Made by a program: the position numbers and the translations under genes. Shown here piece after piece: positions 17,064-26,925 of a stretch of DNA of 64,000 nt. Below the pieces are notes generated by a model, which searched no databases, was not told the origin of the DNA, and was given only the letters and a program-made list of their open reading frames with translations. Position 1 is the first letter of the stretch. Each line of letters opens with the position of its first letter. This DNA is from an uncultured bacterium (lineage in GTDB: Bacteria > Cyanobacteriota > Vampirovibrionia > Obscuribacterales > Obscuribacteraceae), in assembly GCA_903835185.1 (NCBI GenBank), contig CAILLX010000135.1:55520-119519 (forward strand). Reading direction: 5' to 3'.

Positions 17064-17379
17064 GGGAGCAGATACCTACAAATAGCTCTCCGTCACGCAG
17101 CTCCACTTCATACGCAGGTATCGGGCGAACTGCAGGAAGACACAGAGCCTTGCCTGTCTTTATGTCAAAGCGAGCTCCATGGCGGGGACATTCAATCATA
17201 TGATCTGAAAGTTCACCTTCACCTAAAGGTCCATCATCGTGAGAGCAGAGATCAGCAACAGCATAGAATTTCCCTTCAGTGTGACAGAGAGCTATACGCT
17301 TTCCTTGCACCACAAACACTTTGACCGTTCCTTCCGGGAGATCGCAGGGAGAACAGACTTTGATAAACTCGGCTGTCAT
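17056..17379 (-). CDS. Rieske-type [2Fe-2S] ferredoxin of the suf operon
   Basis: 107 residues with both Rieske ligand boxes: CSHDDGPLGEG (C-x-H) and CPRHGARFD (C-x-x-H), as in NirD-like/bphA3-type small Rieske proteins. It lies between sufD and sufS with overlaps at both ends (4 and 8 bases). Rieske genes occur in suf operons of Actinobacteria and others, where they are thought to serve in electron supply during cluster assembly; that role here is inference. Confidence 0.88.
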   Translation of the reverse strand: MTAEFIKVCSPCDLPEGTVKVFVVQGKRIALCHTEGKFYAVADLCSHDDGPLGEGELSDHMIECPRHGARFDIKTGKALCLPAVRPIPAYEVELRDGELFVGICSHD

Positions 17380-18755
17380 TTCTGTTCACCCGCTGATTGC
17401 TTTCTGCTGTCACGATCGTGCGCTATGAGCTTGCTGGCAATTGCTGAGCCGACCCAGGCAATAGCTGGTTTGTGGTCGAACTTCGCCATTACTGTTGTAA
17501 AGAAACCTAGCACAATAAGCTCTTCAGCTTCAGCGGCGGTGAGCCCTCGGCTCATCAGATAAAAGACCTGCTCCTGGTCCACCGGTCCTACTGTGGCACC
17601 ATGCGAGCATCTGACATCGTCAGCCAGAATCTCCAACTTGGGAATGGAATCAGCTTTTGCACCGCTTCCGAGAAGCAGGTTTTTATTTGACTGGTAGGCG
17701 TCAGTGCGCTGGGCTTCCCGGTCCACGCGGATAATGCCCTGGTAGATGGAAGTGGAAGAGTCTTTCAAGGCGGTCCGGAAATGAATGTTCGATCTTGTAT
17801 CAGGCGCGTTATGCTCTTCGATCGTATTGAAAGAGTACTTCTCGTTGTCAGCACCTAAAACGACGCCTGCAACCTCTGCAGATGCGCCCTGCCCGTTCAA
17901 GTAAGTGCTGATCTCTCCTTTGACCAGTCTACCGCCCAGTGCTGCTGTCAGTGAGGTGAAGCTGGCGTCTTTATTTAGCCATGCTCTGGTGTTGGTGACT
18001 GAGTAAACGGCAGGGCCAAACTCGGTCAACTCAAGATAGGATACATGAGCGGCTTGCTCAATATGGATATCGACCAAGCCGGCGTGCAAAGCGGTATCGA
18101 CAGCCTGACTGAGAGGTGCTGTGACAGAGTGAAGTAGCGTCACTCTGCTGCCTTCGCTGGCCACAACCAGTAGCCGGGGGAGAACTGCACCGTCTGCAAT
18201 ACCAGATGAGCGATAATTGACTGATGTGAAGGAGAGTAGTGGATTTGCAATCTCTACTCCTGGCGGCACAAAGAGAAAAAGACCACAGTTAAACCATGAT
18301 TTGATCAGATTGGTGAATTTGTCATCGTTTAAGTCAGCCGGCTCACCGAGGTAGCGGCGCACTTTGTCGCCGTGAGTTTTTAGTGCTGTCTCTATGTCAC
18401 AAAAAACGACGCCTTTGTCTGCCAGTTCAGAGTCCAGCTTGAGATAAGCTGGTGTACCAGCTTCTTGTATGAGTACCCCGGAGTGGCTGCTCAAACTGTC
18501 CAGTGCCGGTATTACCCAGGGACTGACAGAAGCTGAGGCTTCCGGTGAGTGAAAGTCGACTGCTCTGAGATCTGCAAGATTGAGCCCACTTATGTCAGTG
18601 CGATGCCAGCCGTCGTCGCGAATGCCTGGCAGTTGTGTGGACAGATAAGACTCCCAGGAAGCCAGACGTGCTTCTTTCATCCAGGTTGGCTCTTCGCGCC
18701 TTTTCGTCGGGTCATCAACCTGAGTGGCAGTGCTTACTGTTTTTTGTTCAGCCAT
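17376..18755 (-). CDS. sufD: Fe-S cluster assembly protein SufD
   Basis: 459-residue SufB/SufD-family beta-helix protein, partner of SufB and SufC in the SufBCD scaffold. The C-terminal family signature is visible ([40 protein letters not shown]), with the preceding RTDAYQSNKNLLL segment. It is more divergent at its N-terminus than the sufB product, as is usual for SufD. Located 71 bases after sufB. Confidence 0.95.
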   Translation of the reverse strand: MAEQKTVSTATQVDDPTKRREEPTWMKEARLASWESYLSTQLPGIRDDGWHRTDISGLNLADLRAVDFHSPEASASVSPWVIPALDSLSSHSGVLIQEAGTPAYLKLDSELADKGVVFCDIETALKTHGDKVRRYLGEPADLNDDKFTNLIKSWFNCGLFLFVPPGVEIANPLLSFTSVNYRSSGIADGAVLPRLLVVASEGSRVTLLHSVTAPLSQAVDTALHAGLVDIHIEQAAHVSYLELTEFGPAVYSVTNTRAWLNKDASFTSLTAALGGRLVKGEISTYLNGQGASAEVAGVVLGADNEKYSFNTIEEHNAPDTRSNIHFRTALKDSSTSIYQGIIRVDREAQRTDAYQSNKNLLLGSGAKADSIPKLEILADDVRCSHGATVGPVDQEQVFYLMSRGLTAAEAEELIVLGFFTTVMAKFDHKPAIAWVGSAIASKLIAHDRDSRKQSAGEQK

Positions 18756-18826
18756 TGTTTCTCCAGGATCTTTTTTATCTGCGCCTGTCAGCGTTGACTA
18801 TTTGTGACACAGGCAGGATTGCGGAC

Positions 18827-20251
18827 TTATCCTACCGAGCCTTCCATCTCAAGAGCTATGAGACGATTGAGCTCAACTGCATATTCGAGTGGCAACTCTT
18901 TTGTGAAAGGCTCCAAAAAGCCGTTGACTATCATGGTGATTGCTTCAGCTTGCGTAAGCCCGCGACTCATTAGATAAAAAAGCTGTTCTTCACCGACTTT
19001 TGACACAGTTGCTTCATGCTCTATTGTCACTTTGCTCTCATCTATTTCCATAGTTGGATAGGTATCAGAGCGAGACTTTTCGTCGAGCAGCAAAGCATCG
19101 CAACGCACGCTTGATTTGACTCCTGTAGCTTGCGGATAGACTTTTATCAACCCCCGGTAAGAAGCACGCCCGCCATCTTTAGAGATTGACTTGGAGACGA
19201 TGATTGAGGTTGTGTCTGGGGCCACATGCACCATCTTGGCTCCGGCATCCTGATGCTGACTGCTGCCGGCAAATGCTATGGAGAGCACTTCGCCGTGAGC
19301 TCGCGGACCAACCAAAAAGATTGACGGGTACTTCATAGTCAACTTAGAACCAAGGTTGCCGTCTACCCACTCAACACGGGCGTCTTCGTGGGCAACTGCC
19401 CGTTTGGTTACTAGATTGTAAACGTTCTTAGACCAGTTCTGGATGGTCGTATAACGAATATGAGCGCCAGGTTTGGCGATAAGTTCAACTACTGCTGAAT
19501 GTAACGAGTCTGAGGAATACACAGGAGCAGTGCAGCCTTCAATGTAATGAACATAACTGCCAGGCTCGGCAATAATGAGAGTGCGCTCAAACTGCCCCAT
19601 ATTCTCTGTGTTGATACGGAAGTATGCTTGCAGCGGAATCTCGACTCTCACTCCGGCAGGCACCCAGACAAAGCTGCCGCCAGACCATACAGCTGAGTTT
19701 AAGGCAGCAAATTTATTGTCAGCAGGCGGGATGATAGTGCCGAAGTGTTCGCGGATGATATCTTCATGCTCTTTCAATGCGGTGTCCATATCGAGGAAAA
19801 TGACACCTTGCTTTTCAAGATCTTCACGGATAGAGTGATAGACAACTTCGGATTCATACTGGGCTGTTACTCCGGCGAGAAACTTGCGCTCGGCTTCCGG
19901 GATGCCGAGGCGGTCGAAAGTTCTCTTGATGCCCTCAGGTACTTCATTCCAGTCGCGTTCCTGCCTATCAGTAGCACGGACAAAATAATGGATATTCTGG
20001 AAGTCAATGTCGTTTAACAGCTCTGTGTTGCCCCAGGTCGGCATCGGTTTTTTCAGGAATATATCAAGGGCGCGCAAGCGAAACTTGAGCATCCATTCCG
20101 GCTCATTTTTCATAGCCGAGAGTTTATTGACAATTTCAGCAGTCAGCCCTTTACCTGATTTAAAAGAATAATCTTCCTTGTCATGAAAGCCGTACTTGTA
20201 ATCGTCTCCCACTGCGCGAAGATCAAATGGTTTGGTTACTTCAGCAGCCAT
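18827..20251 (-). CDS. sufB: Fe-S cluster assembly protein SufB
   Basis: 474 residues, the normal length for SufB. Conserved segments include [59 protein letters not shown] and [19 protein letters not shown]. SufB carries the nascent cluster within SufBC2D. Just 17 bases downstream of sufC. Confidence 0.97.
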   Translation of the reverse strand: MAAEVTKPFDLRAVGDDYKYGFHDKEDYSFKSGKGLTAEIVNKLSAMKNEPEWMLKFRLRALDIFLKKPMPTWGNTELLNDIDFQNIHYFVRATDRQERDWNEVPEGIKRTFDRLGIPEAERKFLAGVTAQYESEVVYHSIREDLEKQGVIFLDMDTALKEHEDIIREHFGTIIPPADNKFAALNSAVWSGGSFVWVPAGVRVEIPLQAYFRINTENMGQFERTLIIAEPGSYVHYIEGCTAPVYSSDSLHSAVVELIAKPGAHIRYTTIQNWSKNVYNLVTKRAVAHEDARVEWVDGNLGSKLTMKYPSIFLVGPRAHGEVLSIAFAGSSQHQDAGAKMVHVAPDTTSIIVSKSISKDGGRASYRGLIKVYPQATGVKSSVRCDALLLDEKSRSDTYPTMEIDESKVTIEHEATVSKVGEEQLFYLMSRGLTQAEAITMIVNGFLEPFTKELPLEYAVELNRLIALEMEGSVG

Positions 20252-20268
20252 AAAAGCCTCCTTGCCGG

Positions 20269-21027
20269 CTAGACAACCGGAGCTGGTGCTACCCAGTCAT
20301 AACCACGAGCTTCCAGCTGGTGAGCTAGCTCGCTGCCTCCGGACATGACAATCTGTCCGTCTTGCATGACATGAACATAGTCTGGGGTTATGTAGTTCAA
20401 GAGGCGTTGGTAGTGTGTAATAAGCAAAATAGCCACATCTGGACCGGTCATCGAGTTGATGCCGGAGGCAACTGTCTTTAAGGCGTCAATATCCAGTCCT
20501 GAGTCAGTTTCATCAAGAACAGCAAGATCGGGAGCGAGCAACTCCATCTGCAGAATCTCAAGACGTTTCTTTTCACCGCCGGAAAAGCCATCGTTTATAT
20601 AGCGAGAAAGGAAGTCATCCTTAATATTAAGGGAGGACATTCTGTTTCTCAGCTCTTTGCGGAACTCTTTGACAGGCACGTCTGTCCCGCGTCGGGACTT
20701 GACAGCAGCTCTTAAGAAATTGGAGACAGAGACACCAGGTATGGCGACAGGGTATTGAAAAGCCAGATAAATGCCGGAGCGCGAACGCTCGTCAGCTGCG
20801 AGCGCTGTCAGATCAGAGCCTTTGTACCAGATCTGCCCGGCAGTCACCTTGTAGCGCGGGTGCCCCATCAATGTGTAAGACAGGGTTGACTTGCCTGAAC
20901 CGTTGCGCCCCATCAAGGCATGTATCTCGCCGCGGCGGACGGTTAGACTAACACCCTTAAGAATCTCTTTGTCATCGACCCGTACATGTAAGTCCTTTAT
21001 TACTAGAATCTCTTCTTTTTCAGTCAT
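20269..21027 (-). CDS. sufC: SufC ATPase of the SufBCD complex
   Basis: 252-residue ABC-type ATPase without membrane domains. Walker A is GRNGSGKST, the signature is [11 protein letters not shown], Walker B is [16 protein letters not shown], and the switch His is in ITHYQR. The DETDSGLD motif is the SufC hallmark. First gene of the operon, divergent from sufR across a 272-base region. Confidence 0.97.
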   Translation of the reverse strand: MTEKEEILVIKDLHVRVDDKEILKGVSLTVRRGEIHALMGRNGSGKSTLSYTLMGHPRYKVTAGQIWYKGSDLTALAADERSRSGIYLAFQYPVAIPGVSVSNFLRAAVKSRRGTDVPVKEFRKELRNRMSSLNIKDDFLSRYINDGFSGGEKKRLEILQMELLAPDLAVLDETDSGLDIDALKTVASGINSMTGPDVAILLITHYQRLLNYITPDYVHVMQDGQIVMSGGSELAHQLEARGYDWVAPAPVV

Positions 21028-21133
21028 CTTGCCTCTAAGTAATGGGGACCGTGATTTAGGGTGTCAGCAGACGTTTCCTTGCCAAGCACAACCTTAAAAG
21101 TAAACAATCTTTGGTCCTGTGGCTTTTACAGAT

Positions 21134-21139
21134 ATTATA
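21134..21139 (-). promoter_or_regulatory. Probable -10 box of the suf operon promoter
   Basis: The minus strand reads TATAAT here, about 107 bases before the sufC start, in an AT-rich part of the sufC-sufR divergent region. No good -35 box is visible at the usual spacing, consistent with regulated expression. I looked for the cyanobacterial SufR operator pattern CAAC-N6-GTTG in 21028-21299 and did not find a perfect copy. Confidence 0.4.
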
Positions 21140-21299
21140 GTATCAAAATTAGAGAAGAACATTTCCGCAGTTAACGATCCTTTATTGCTTCCAGCAGGTT
21201 GCCCGGCAGCAGTCCAGAAAGGTTCAGGTGGGAATGTTGCTGAAACGGTCTAAATAGAGCGTTTGCCAAAGGCAGGATACAAAGGAAGCTGAGATTAAT

Positions 21300-21986
21300 A
21301 TGACCAGACAGCTTGGAGATATTCCTGAAAATACCCATGAGGCCTTGCTTTTGCACCTCAAACGGCGTGGTGAAATGTCTGTTACCGACTTGTGTGACTT
21401 GCTGGGAGTAACGGCTATGGCAGTGAGGCGACATCTGTCGGCTTTGCAACAGGAGAAGCTGGTCGCTTCACGAACTGTCCGCCAGGGTCGAGGAAGACCA
21501 ACCTATCGCTATCATCTGACTGATGAGGCTAACAGCAGACTTTTCCCTTCCGGTGCGTTGAGTTTAACTCAGGATATTCTCGAAGCTGTCTTCGACCAGA
21601 GCGGACATAAAGGTGTTATGGACCTGCTTACGCTCAGACAGGATCATCTGGCCCGTAAACTAAAAGACAGACTGGCAGGCAAGACTTTGCGCCAGCGAGT
21701 TGAAGAGGTGTGCAAGTTTTTCTCGGAAAACGGTTTTATGACCGACTATGAGACTGTGCCTGACGGTGATTTTGTCATTTTTCAGCATCACTGCGCTGTA
21801 GCTAATCTGGCTCATCAGTATCGTGAGCTGTGTGTGCTTGAGCCGAGACTGATTGAGCAGCTGCTAGGCGTTACAGTGACGCGTCAGAAGCATATGTTAG
21901 GCGATGACCTGGTGTGCGGTTATCTCGTTAGTGCCGCTGGTGATTCTTCTTCTGTGAACAATCAGCTACGCCAGGAGTGCGAATAG
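21300..21986 (+). CDS. sufR: SufR-type Fe-S-sensing transcriptional repressor
   Basis: 228 residues. N-terminal DeoR/ArsR-like winged helix (SVTDLCDLLGVTAMAVRRHL, ~residues 27-46, then a GRGRPTYRYHLT wing). The C-terminal half has three cysteines at C165, C178 and C206, giving C-x12-C-x27-C. That is the ligand spacing of SufR proteins that bind a [4Fe-4S] cluster and repress suf when clusters are sufficient. It is divergent from sufCBD-Rieske-SUT, the classic SufR arrangement. An AAGGAAG ribosome site lies 11 bases before the ATG. Confidence 0.92.
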   Translation: MTRQLGDIPENTHEALLLHLKRRGEMSVTDLCDLLGVTAMAVRRHLSALQQEKLVASRTVRQGRGRPTYRYHLTDEANSRLFPSGALSLTQDILEAVFDQSGHKGVMDLLTLRQDHLARKLKDRLAGKTLRQRVEEVCKFFSENGFMTDYETVPDGDFVIFQHHCAVANLAHQYRELCVLEPRLIEQLLGVTVTRQKHMLGDDLVCGYLVSAAGDSSSVNNQLRQECE

Positions 21987-22067
21987 GTTGAGTTTCTAGA
22001 TTTAGACAGACGGCTCATAACGTTTATGGCTCCACATCAAGATCGTTATGCTTCAAGCAGATTGGAT

Positions 22068-23510
22068 CTAGATCCCCTTCAACTCTCCATATTTAGGAGG
22101 TGTGGTTAAAGGCAAAACTGAGAGCTTGACAAAGTTTGTCGCTCCGCGGGCAGCAATTGGCAGTCCGCCTGTGATGACAATTGTGTCGCCATTGCCAACT
22201 ATCCCTTTGCGGAGCAAAGTTTCTTCGACCAGAGCCAGCGTCGACTCAGAGTCGCTCACGTCGGTGAGCATTATTGGTGTGACACCCCAGTTGATAGAGA
22301 GCTGGTAGTAAACATAATCGTCCTGGACGAGGGCAATTATGCGGTTGGGTGGGCGGAATTGAGAGATCCAGCGTGCTGATGCTCCAGACTTGCTAAAACA
22401 GGCGATTGCTTTTGCTTTCATGTCCACCGCCATGTCGCAGCCGGCGTGAGCAACTGCGTGAGCCGATGTGGGCAGATCGTGCTTCTTCAGTTGAAAGTCC
22501 ATACTTGACTCTGCCGCCAGGGCGATACGATTCATCATCTGCACTGCTTCGACGGGATAGCATCCATTTGCTGTCTCGCCAGAGAGCATGACTGCATCGG
22601 AGCCATCAAAAATGGCGTTGGCCACATCTGACGCTTCGGCTCGTGTCGGACGGGGATGCTCAATCATCGATTCAAGCATCTGTGTTGCCGTGATGACCGG
22701 TTTGCCTTTCAAGTTGGCCTTTTTGACAATTAGCTTTTGAACTGGCGGCACCGCTTCTGGAGGTAGTTCAACCCCTAAATCGCCACGGGCAATCATGACA
22801 CCATCTGCGACATCAAGAATCTCGTCAAGGTGCTCTAGCGCCTGCGGCTTCTCTAATTTAGCGATCACCAGCGGCGGTGGCCAGTGATCGCCAATGAGGC
22901 TCTTCAATGTGACGATATCTTCGGGATCTCTGACAAATGAGAGAGCCACGAAGTCGACATCCTGTGTCAACCCAAATGCCAGATCAGCCCTGTCTTTTTC
23001 AGTCAACGCTGGGATAGACAGGCGCACGCCAGGCAGGTTTATACCTTTTTTGTCTTTGAGAATTCCACCTGTTACGACTTCGCAAACAACATCCTCGCTG
23101 CCACTCTCGTGCACGAGCAGCTCGATCAATCCGTCATCAAGAAGGATGGTATCACCGGGACGCACTTCATGAGGAAGTGAGGAGTAGTTGGTGCTTACTA
23201 TCTCAGAATTGCCTTCGATGGCGCGGTTGGTTAAGGTAAATTTCTGACCTGCTTTGAGCTCTGGATAGATACCACCAGCCATCTTACAGGTTCTGATTTT
23301 GGGTCCGGAGAGATCAAGCAGAATGCCTATAGAGCGGTCGATGCGCTTGCTTGCTTCACGTGTACGCCTGACGATTGTCTCAACTGTTGCATGATCCGCA
23401 TGAGAACAGTTGATTCTCACAACGTCAATACCAGCTTCTATGAGCTTGTCCATTACAGCAGGATCATTACTGGCAGGGCCGATGGTGGCAATAATTTTTG
23501 TTCGACGCAT
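22068..23510 (-). CDS. pyk: Pyruvate kinase
   Basis: 480 residues, normal bacterial length. N-terminal RRTKIIATIGPAS, the active-site motif VIAKLEKPQALEHLDEIL with the catalytic lysine, MIARGDLGVELPPEAVPPVQK, ITATQMLESMIEHPRPTRAE and DAVMLSGETANGCYP are all present, followed by the C-terminal regulatory domain. Catalyses the last step of glycolysis, PEP + ADP to pyruvate + ATP. Monocistronic on the minus strand. Confidence 0.97.
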   Translation of the reverse strand: MRRTKIIATIGPASNDPAVMDKLIEAGIDVVRINCSHADHATVETIVRRTREASKRIDRSIGILLDLSGPKIRTCKMAGGIYPELKAGQKFTLTNRAIEGNSEIVSTNYSSLPHEVRPGDTILLDDGLIELLVHESGSEDVVCEVVTGGILKDKKGINLPGVRLSIPALTEKDRADLAFGLTQDVDFVALSFVRDPEDIVTLKSLIGDHWPPPLVIAKLEKPQALEHLDEILDVADGVMIARGDLGVELPPEAVPPVQKLIVKKANLKGKPVITATQMLESMIEHPRPTRAEASDVANAIFDGSDAVMLSGETANGCYPVEAVQMMNRIALAAESSMDFQLKKHDLPTSAHAVAHAGCDMAVDMKAKAIACFSKSGASARWISQFRPPNRIIALVQDDYVYYQLSINWGVTPIMLTDVSDSESTLALVEETLLRKGIVGNGDTIVITGGLPIAARGATNFVKLSVLPLTTPPKYGELKGI

Positions 23511-23731
23511 TAAAGAAAATCCTAAGAAAGCTGTCCGATAAATGATTGTTTATGTATTTGGTCTTGGCAGCGGTTGTTATGAGGAGATTTAAAGAGCATG
23601 ACATGTATTTTGTGCATATAATGACTCATACTTCTTAATCCATTTTTCTGCAACCATACTCGGCTGGTTCTCACTACTTTGCCGGGCTCATCAAGCAAAG
23701 GTACACCAGTCTTGTCCCTAGGAAGGCCTTC

Positions 23732-24403
23732 GTGCTTATGTATTTGAAGAAACATCAACGGCTTGTGCCTCCGGTGACGTTGATTGTAGCGTTGCTGACT
23801 GTTTTTCTGCTCTCGTGCGCTGCTGCCTGGTGCGAATCGACTCTCTCCGCAGGCGATCTCCAACGTCTTGAAGCTGGAGAAGTGTTGCTCGACTCCGATG
23901 TGCAGGGAAGCAAACTACCGCTGGTGCAGGGCAAAATCTTAATCAAATCAAGGCCGGATGCGGTCTGGAGTATAGTCGTCAACCCTGCCGAAGTGGCAGG
24001 AAAGATTCAGAAACACATTAAGAACTTTCGATTTTTGAGAGATACGCCGCAAGATTCAATTTTGGATTGTCAGGTGGAGATGGCAAGTTTTTTGCCCCGG
24101 TTCAATTATGTTGTTGAATCGACATACGAGCCGTGTAAGCGTATCGAGTTTTGGCGGGTTGGTGGTGCACTGCGAGACTTCCGCGGGTACTGGCTCTTTG
24201 AGCCGCGCGATCATGGCAGTAAGACTCTTGTGACTTACGCTATGTATCTGGATCCAGGCTTCTTTGTGCCGCAGTGGATTATCAGGCAGGGGCTCAAACG
24301 TGAACTTCCAGGCACTCTAGACGGCATCAGAAGCCGGGTCGTTGAAGTCGAAGTGCAAGCCAATACTGCTATTGTGCATCGCCTGGGCAAAGCTCACAGC
24401 TAA
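23732..24403 (+). CDS. Exported SRPBCC/START-like protein
   Basis: Starts at GTG 23732 or, with better spacing from the AGGAAGG site, ATG 23738; about 222 residues. A hydrophobic leader (VTLIVALLTVFLLSCAAAW) is followed by a polyketide-cyclase/START-like domain: ILIKSRPDAVWSIVVNP, YVVESTYEPCKRIEFWRVGG, LRDFRGYWLFEPRDHGSKT and a final amphipathic helix. The SRPBCC fold binds hydrophobic ligands; the ligand is unknown. The LLSC could be a lipobox. Convergent with the GH57 gene with only two bases between. Confidence 0.7.
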   Translation: MLMYLKKHQRLVPPVTLIVALLTVFLLSCAAAWCESTLSAGDLQRLEAGEVLLDSDVQGSKLPLVQGKILIKSRPDAVWSIVVNPAEVAGKIQKHIKNFRFLRDTPQDSILDCQVEMASFLPRFNYVVESTYEPCKRIEFWRVGGALRDFRGYWLFEPRDHGSKTLVTYAMYLDPGFFVPQWIIRQGLKRELPGTLDGIRSRVVEVEVQANTAIVHRLGKAHS

Positions 24404-24405
24404 TT

Positions 24406-26046
24406 TTACTCTGTTGCCGGCTGGAAGCACTTTGGACAGACGTCGGGGAAGCAGTTGTCTATCTCTTCAATAGCGGCAAGCTTGGTTTCGTCAATGTTAT
24501 TGCCATTGACCATAGAGAGAAGATCATTGAAGCGTTGGTTGTGATCGTTAAAACGCTCGGTCGCATACTGTTTTGCCTGCCCGGTTGTAACCAGGAACGG
24601 CCAGTCGCTGGATTCAAGGAGAAGCAGCTCGCGTGCTGCCTGCTTTAAGGCCCGTCCAACCAGCCCGCCCCCGGCTCCCTGGCACTTCACTGCCACCTGT
24701 TCCATGGCGCGCTCAGCATCATGGATTATTGGCCACATCCACTCAGTGTCGTTATTTAACCAGACCTGCCAGTGCCCACCAGATCCCCAGGATGATTCAG
24801 GAAGCTCTATTGCTCTTGTGGGTGGATAGGATTGCAGATACTCGGAGGCGGTGCACATGGTTACAGCTGTGTAGTTTTTCAGCTTGCGAATGACATCTTT
24901 AATGAAAGCCATACCTTCAAACCACCAGTGCCCGAACAGCTCAGTGTCGAAGCTCACCATCATGAGACCGGGTTCGCCAGTTTCCTTAAGATGGTCTGTG
25001 AGAGTTTGCTGAATGAGCCCGACATAGTGATCAGAGTTTTCTCGCACTCTGCTTGCTGCTGACTCGGGGCTGTAAAGCTCTTTGGCACCCAGGTCTGTTT
25101 TAGTTGAAGTCAACTTCCAGTAATGGAGCCCTGATACATCGTCCTTCTTGTGAAACTCTCTGTAGTTGCCGTCACCAGGGTAGCCGTGTTCGGCTGACCA
25201 GACCTGGAAGCCACCTGCCTCATGCCGACCCATTACTGCTACCGGGTAGTCTTTGAGGAAAAATGCCTCGAATGTGTCCAACCCTGTAGCTGGTCGCTCG
25301 GCAACAGGGATGTACTGGACTGAGCCGTATGGACCAAAGTCACGCCTGAGTTGAACTGTTTGTCCGCCTTTAATTACAAACGATTCAGTGAAAAAGTATT
25401 TCAGACCGTTCTGATAAAGCCACTTTTCAATACCGGCACGTTTATCGTCAGCAGGACGGTAAGCACATTCTGGCAGCCAGCAGCCTCTGGGCGCTCGCCC
25501 AAAATGGCGTTTGTAAGAGTCTATGCCGGTCTTATACTGGCACTTGAGAGATGAATCGGTTGCTAACAAAGGTGAGAAACAGTGTGTAGCTGCCGATGTT
25601 GTAATTTCAATTGCCCCTAAATCTTGAAAGTGACGGAAAGCACCGACTACATCACGATTCCAGCGCTTTGTGTAGGCGTTATAAATACTTTCAAACCAGT
25701 GGAGATAATAACGGGCGAGGTGTAAAAGGTCCGGACTTGGCATCTTGCCACGTGGCGAAAATCGCTCTTCGTCACTGCGGGCTGCTTCAATGCGTGTCTG
25801 CAAGAACTTCTCGAGCCCTTGCTTGAGATGCTCGTCAGCCATCTGTTCAGCCAGGATAGGTGTAATACCTATTGTTAGCTTGGCTTGAATTCCTTCTTCG
25901 TAAAGCTCGTCGAGAATTGTTAATAGCGGAATGTAGCTCTCCGTCATACATTCGTAAAAACTTTCTTCGCCAAACGGCCACATCCCTGCCTTGCGGTAGA
26001 AAGGGAGATGGCTGTGTAGCATCAAAACAAATGATCCAACGGTCAA
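24406..26046 (-). CDS. GH57 family 1,4-alpha-glucan branching enzyme-like
   Basis: 546 residues starting VGSFVLMLHSHLPFYRKAG, the GH57/DUF1957 N-terminal motif. The nucleophile Glu is in GCWLPECAYRP and the acid/base Asp in VSFDTELFGHWWFEG; the C-terminal helical domain and SWGSGGHWQVWLN (typical of branching enzymes) follow. A CPKC pair sits near the end. GH57 branching enzymes form alpha-1,6 branches in glycogen; they are common in Cyanobacteria and thermophiles. No other glycogen gene is in the window. Confidence 0.88.
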   Translation of the reverse strand: MTVGSFVLMLHSHLPFYRKAGMWPFGEESFYECMTESYIPLLTILDELYEEGIQAKLTIGITPILAEQMADEHLKQGLEKFLQTRIEAARSDEERFSPRGKMPSPDLLHLARYYLHWFESIYNAYTKRWNRDVVGAFRHFQDLGAIEITTSAATHCFSPLLATDSSLKCQYKTGIDSYKRHFGRAPRGCWLPECAYRPADDKRAGIEKWLYQNGLKYFFTESFVIKGGQTVQLRRDFGPYGSVQYIPVAERPATGLDTFEAFFLKDYPVAVMGRHEAGGFQVWSAEHGYPGDGNYREFHKKDDVSGLHYWKLTSTKTDLGAKELYSPESAASRVRENSDHYVGLIQQTLTDHLKETGEPGLMMVSFDTELFGHWWFEGMAFIKDVIRKLKNYTAVTMCTASEYLQSYPPTRAIELPESSWGSGGHWQVWLNNDTEWMWPIIHDAERAMEQVAVKCQGAGGGLVGRALKQAARELLLLESSDWPFLVTTGQAKQYATERFNDHNQRFNDLLSMVNGNNIDETKLAAIEEIDNCFPDVCPKCFQPATE

Positions 26047-26271
26047 CTTCTCTCTCCTTTACAACAGAATTCCCGGCGACTGAGCCTGAAAATCCATAAA
26101 GTCCACTATATTAGGTGTGGCCGTTGAGGCGAACTGAAACCCAGATGACGAACATTGTTGGTGCTATCAAAGGCGGCTCCAATTGCTCGCAGAATACTAA
26201 AAATGAATAGTATCAAGCCAAATTTAATTTTTCTAGCAGCACGACCAAACTGTAACTATTCTTGAGGACAG

Positions 26272-26583
26272 GTGGTTGAGCATTTTGCTATTGTGATCTG
26301 CATGATGTCAGAAGTTGACCAACACACCAGCGAAAAGAAACCGAACGTTGCCAAAGCGCTTGCTGACGGACGGACTGCTGAAAATCGCGTTGTAAAGTTG
26401 CTTGAGAAAAACCCGCTTGGTATGACATTGCCGGAGATGGCCGGTGGTCCGCGGCAGCTCAAGAGGATTCGCAATTTGCGCCCGGTTCTAGCTGAAGCGA
26501 TTAAGTCCGGTCAGGTCATGCCTGTAAGCCAGCGAGCCGGGCACACTGTCTACAGACTGGTTAAGTTCTTGAGCAATCGCTGA
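26272..26583 (+). CDS. Small basic protein, winged-helix-like, unknown function
   Basis: The frame starts at a GTG (26272) but the ATG pair at 26302/26305 gives a more natural N-terminus (MSEVDQHTSEKKPNVAK); 92-103 residues. The central part (NRVVKLLEKNPLGMTLPEMAGGPRQLKRI... then QVMPVSQRAGHTVYRL) resembles a winged helix-turn-helix with a beta wing. No clear family. It is divergent from the GH57 gene and convergent with the YggU gene. Confidence 0.5.
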   Translation: MVEHFAIVICMMSEVDQHTSEKKPNVAKALADGRTAENRVVKLLEKNPLGMTLPEMAGGPRQLKRIRNLRPVLAEAIKSGQVMPVSQRAGHTVYRLVKFLSNR

Positions 26584-26611
26584 CCGTTAGACCGGCAATG
26601 GAGGCGGCTGT

Positions 26612-26923
26612 TCATATAAGCTCTTTGAGTTTGTTGGCGAGTTGCTCGGCGTTGCCGCAGATCAAGAGAGTTTTGTCTCGACCGGTCTCACCGTGAAGTA
26701 TGCTTATACAAGATTTAGGCACGCCGAAAGCTTTGGAAAGGAACTTGCATAAAGCACGGTTGGCCTCACCATCGACCGCTTTGGCTGCCAGGCGGAGCTT
26801 GAGGCGGTTACCTATCAGTCCTGCAAAACCTGTACTTGCTGCTGAGGGTAGGACATGGAGATTGACTTTGATTCCATGGCTTGACAATATGTACAGTGAA
26901 GTTTTCTCAGGAGGGAGCGACAT
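26612..26923 (-). CDS. yggU: YggU/DUF167 family protein
   Basis: 103 residues with the DUF167 core: GIKVNLHVLPSAAS, GLIGNRLKLRLAAKAVDGEA, ANRALCKFLSKAFGVPKSCI and a GETGRDKTLLI strand. Function of the family is unknown. The start at 26923 is three bases from the divergent kdsA start at 26926, so the ribosome site of kdsA lies inside this frame. A downstream TTG at 26887 would relieve the conflict. Confidence 0.8.
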   Translation of the reverse strand: MSLPPEKTSLYILSSHGIKVNLHVLPSAASTGFAGLIGNRLKLRLAAKAVDGEANRALCKFLSKAFGVPKSCISILHGETGRDKTLLICGNAEQLANKLKELI

Positions 26924-26925
26924 CG

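Noticed and set aside
21028..21299. CAAC-N6-GTTG SufR operator in the divergent suf region
   Set aside because: No perfect match found on reading; a degenerate or different operator may exist.
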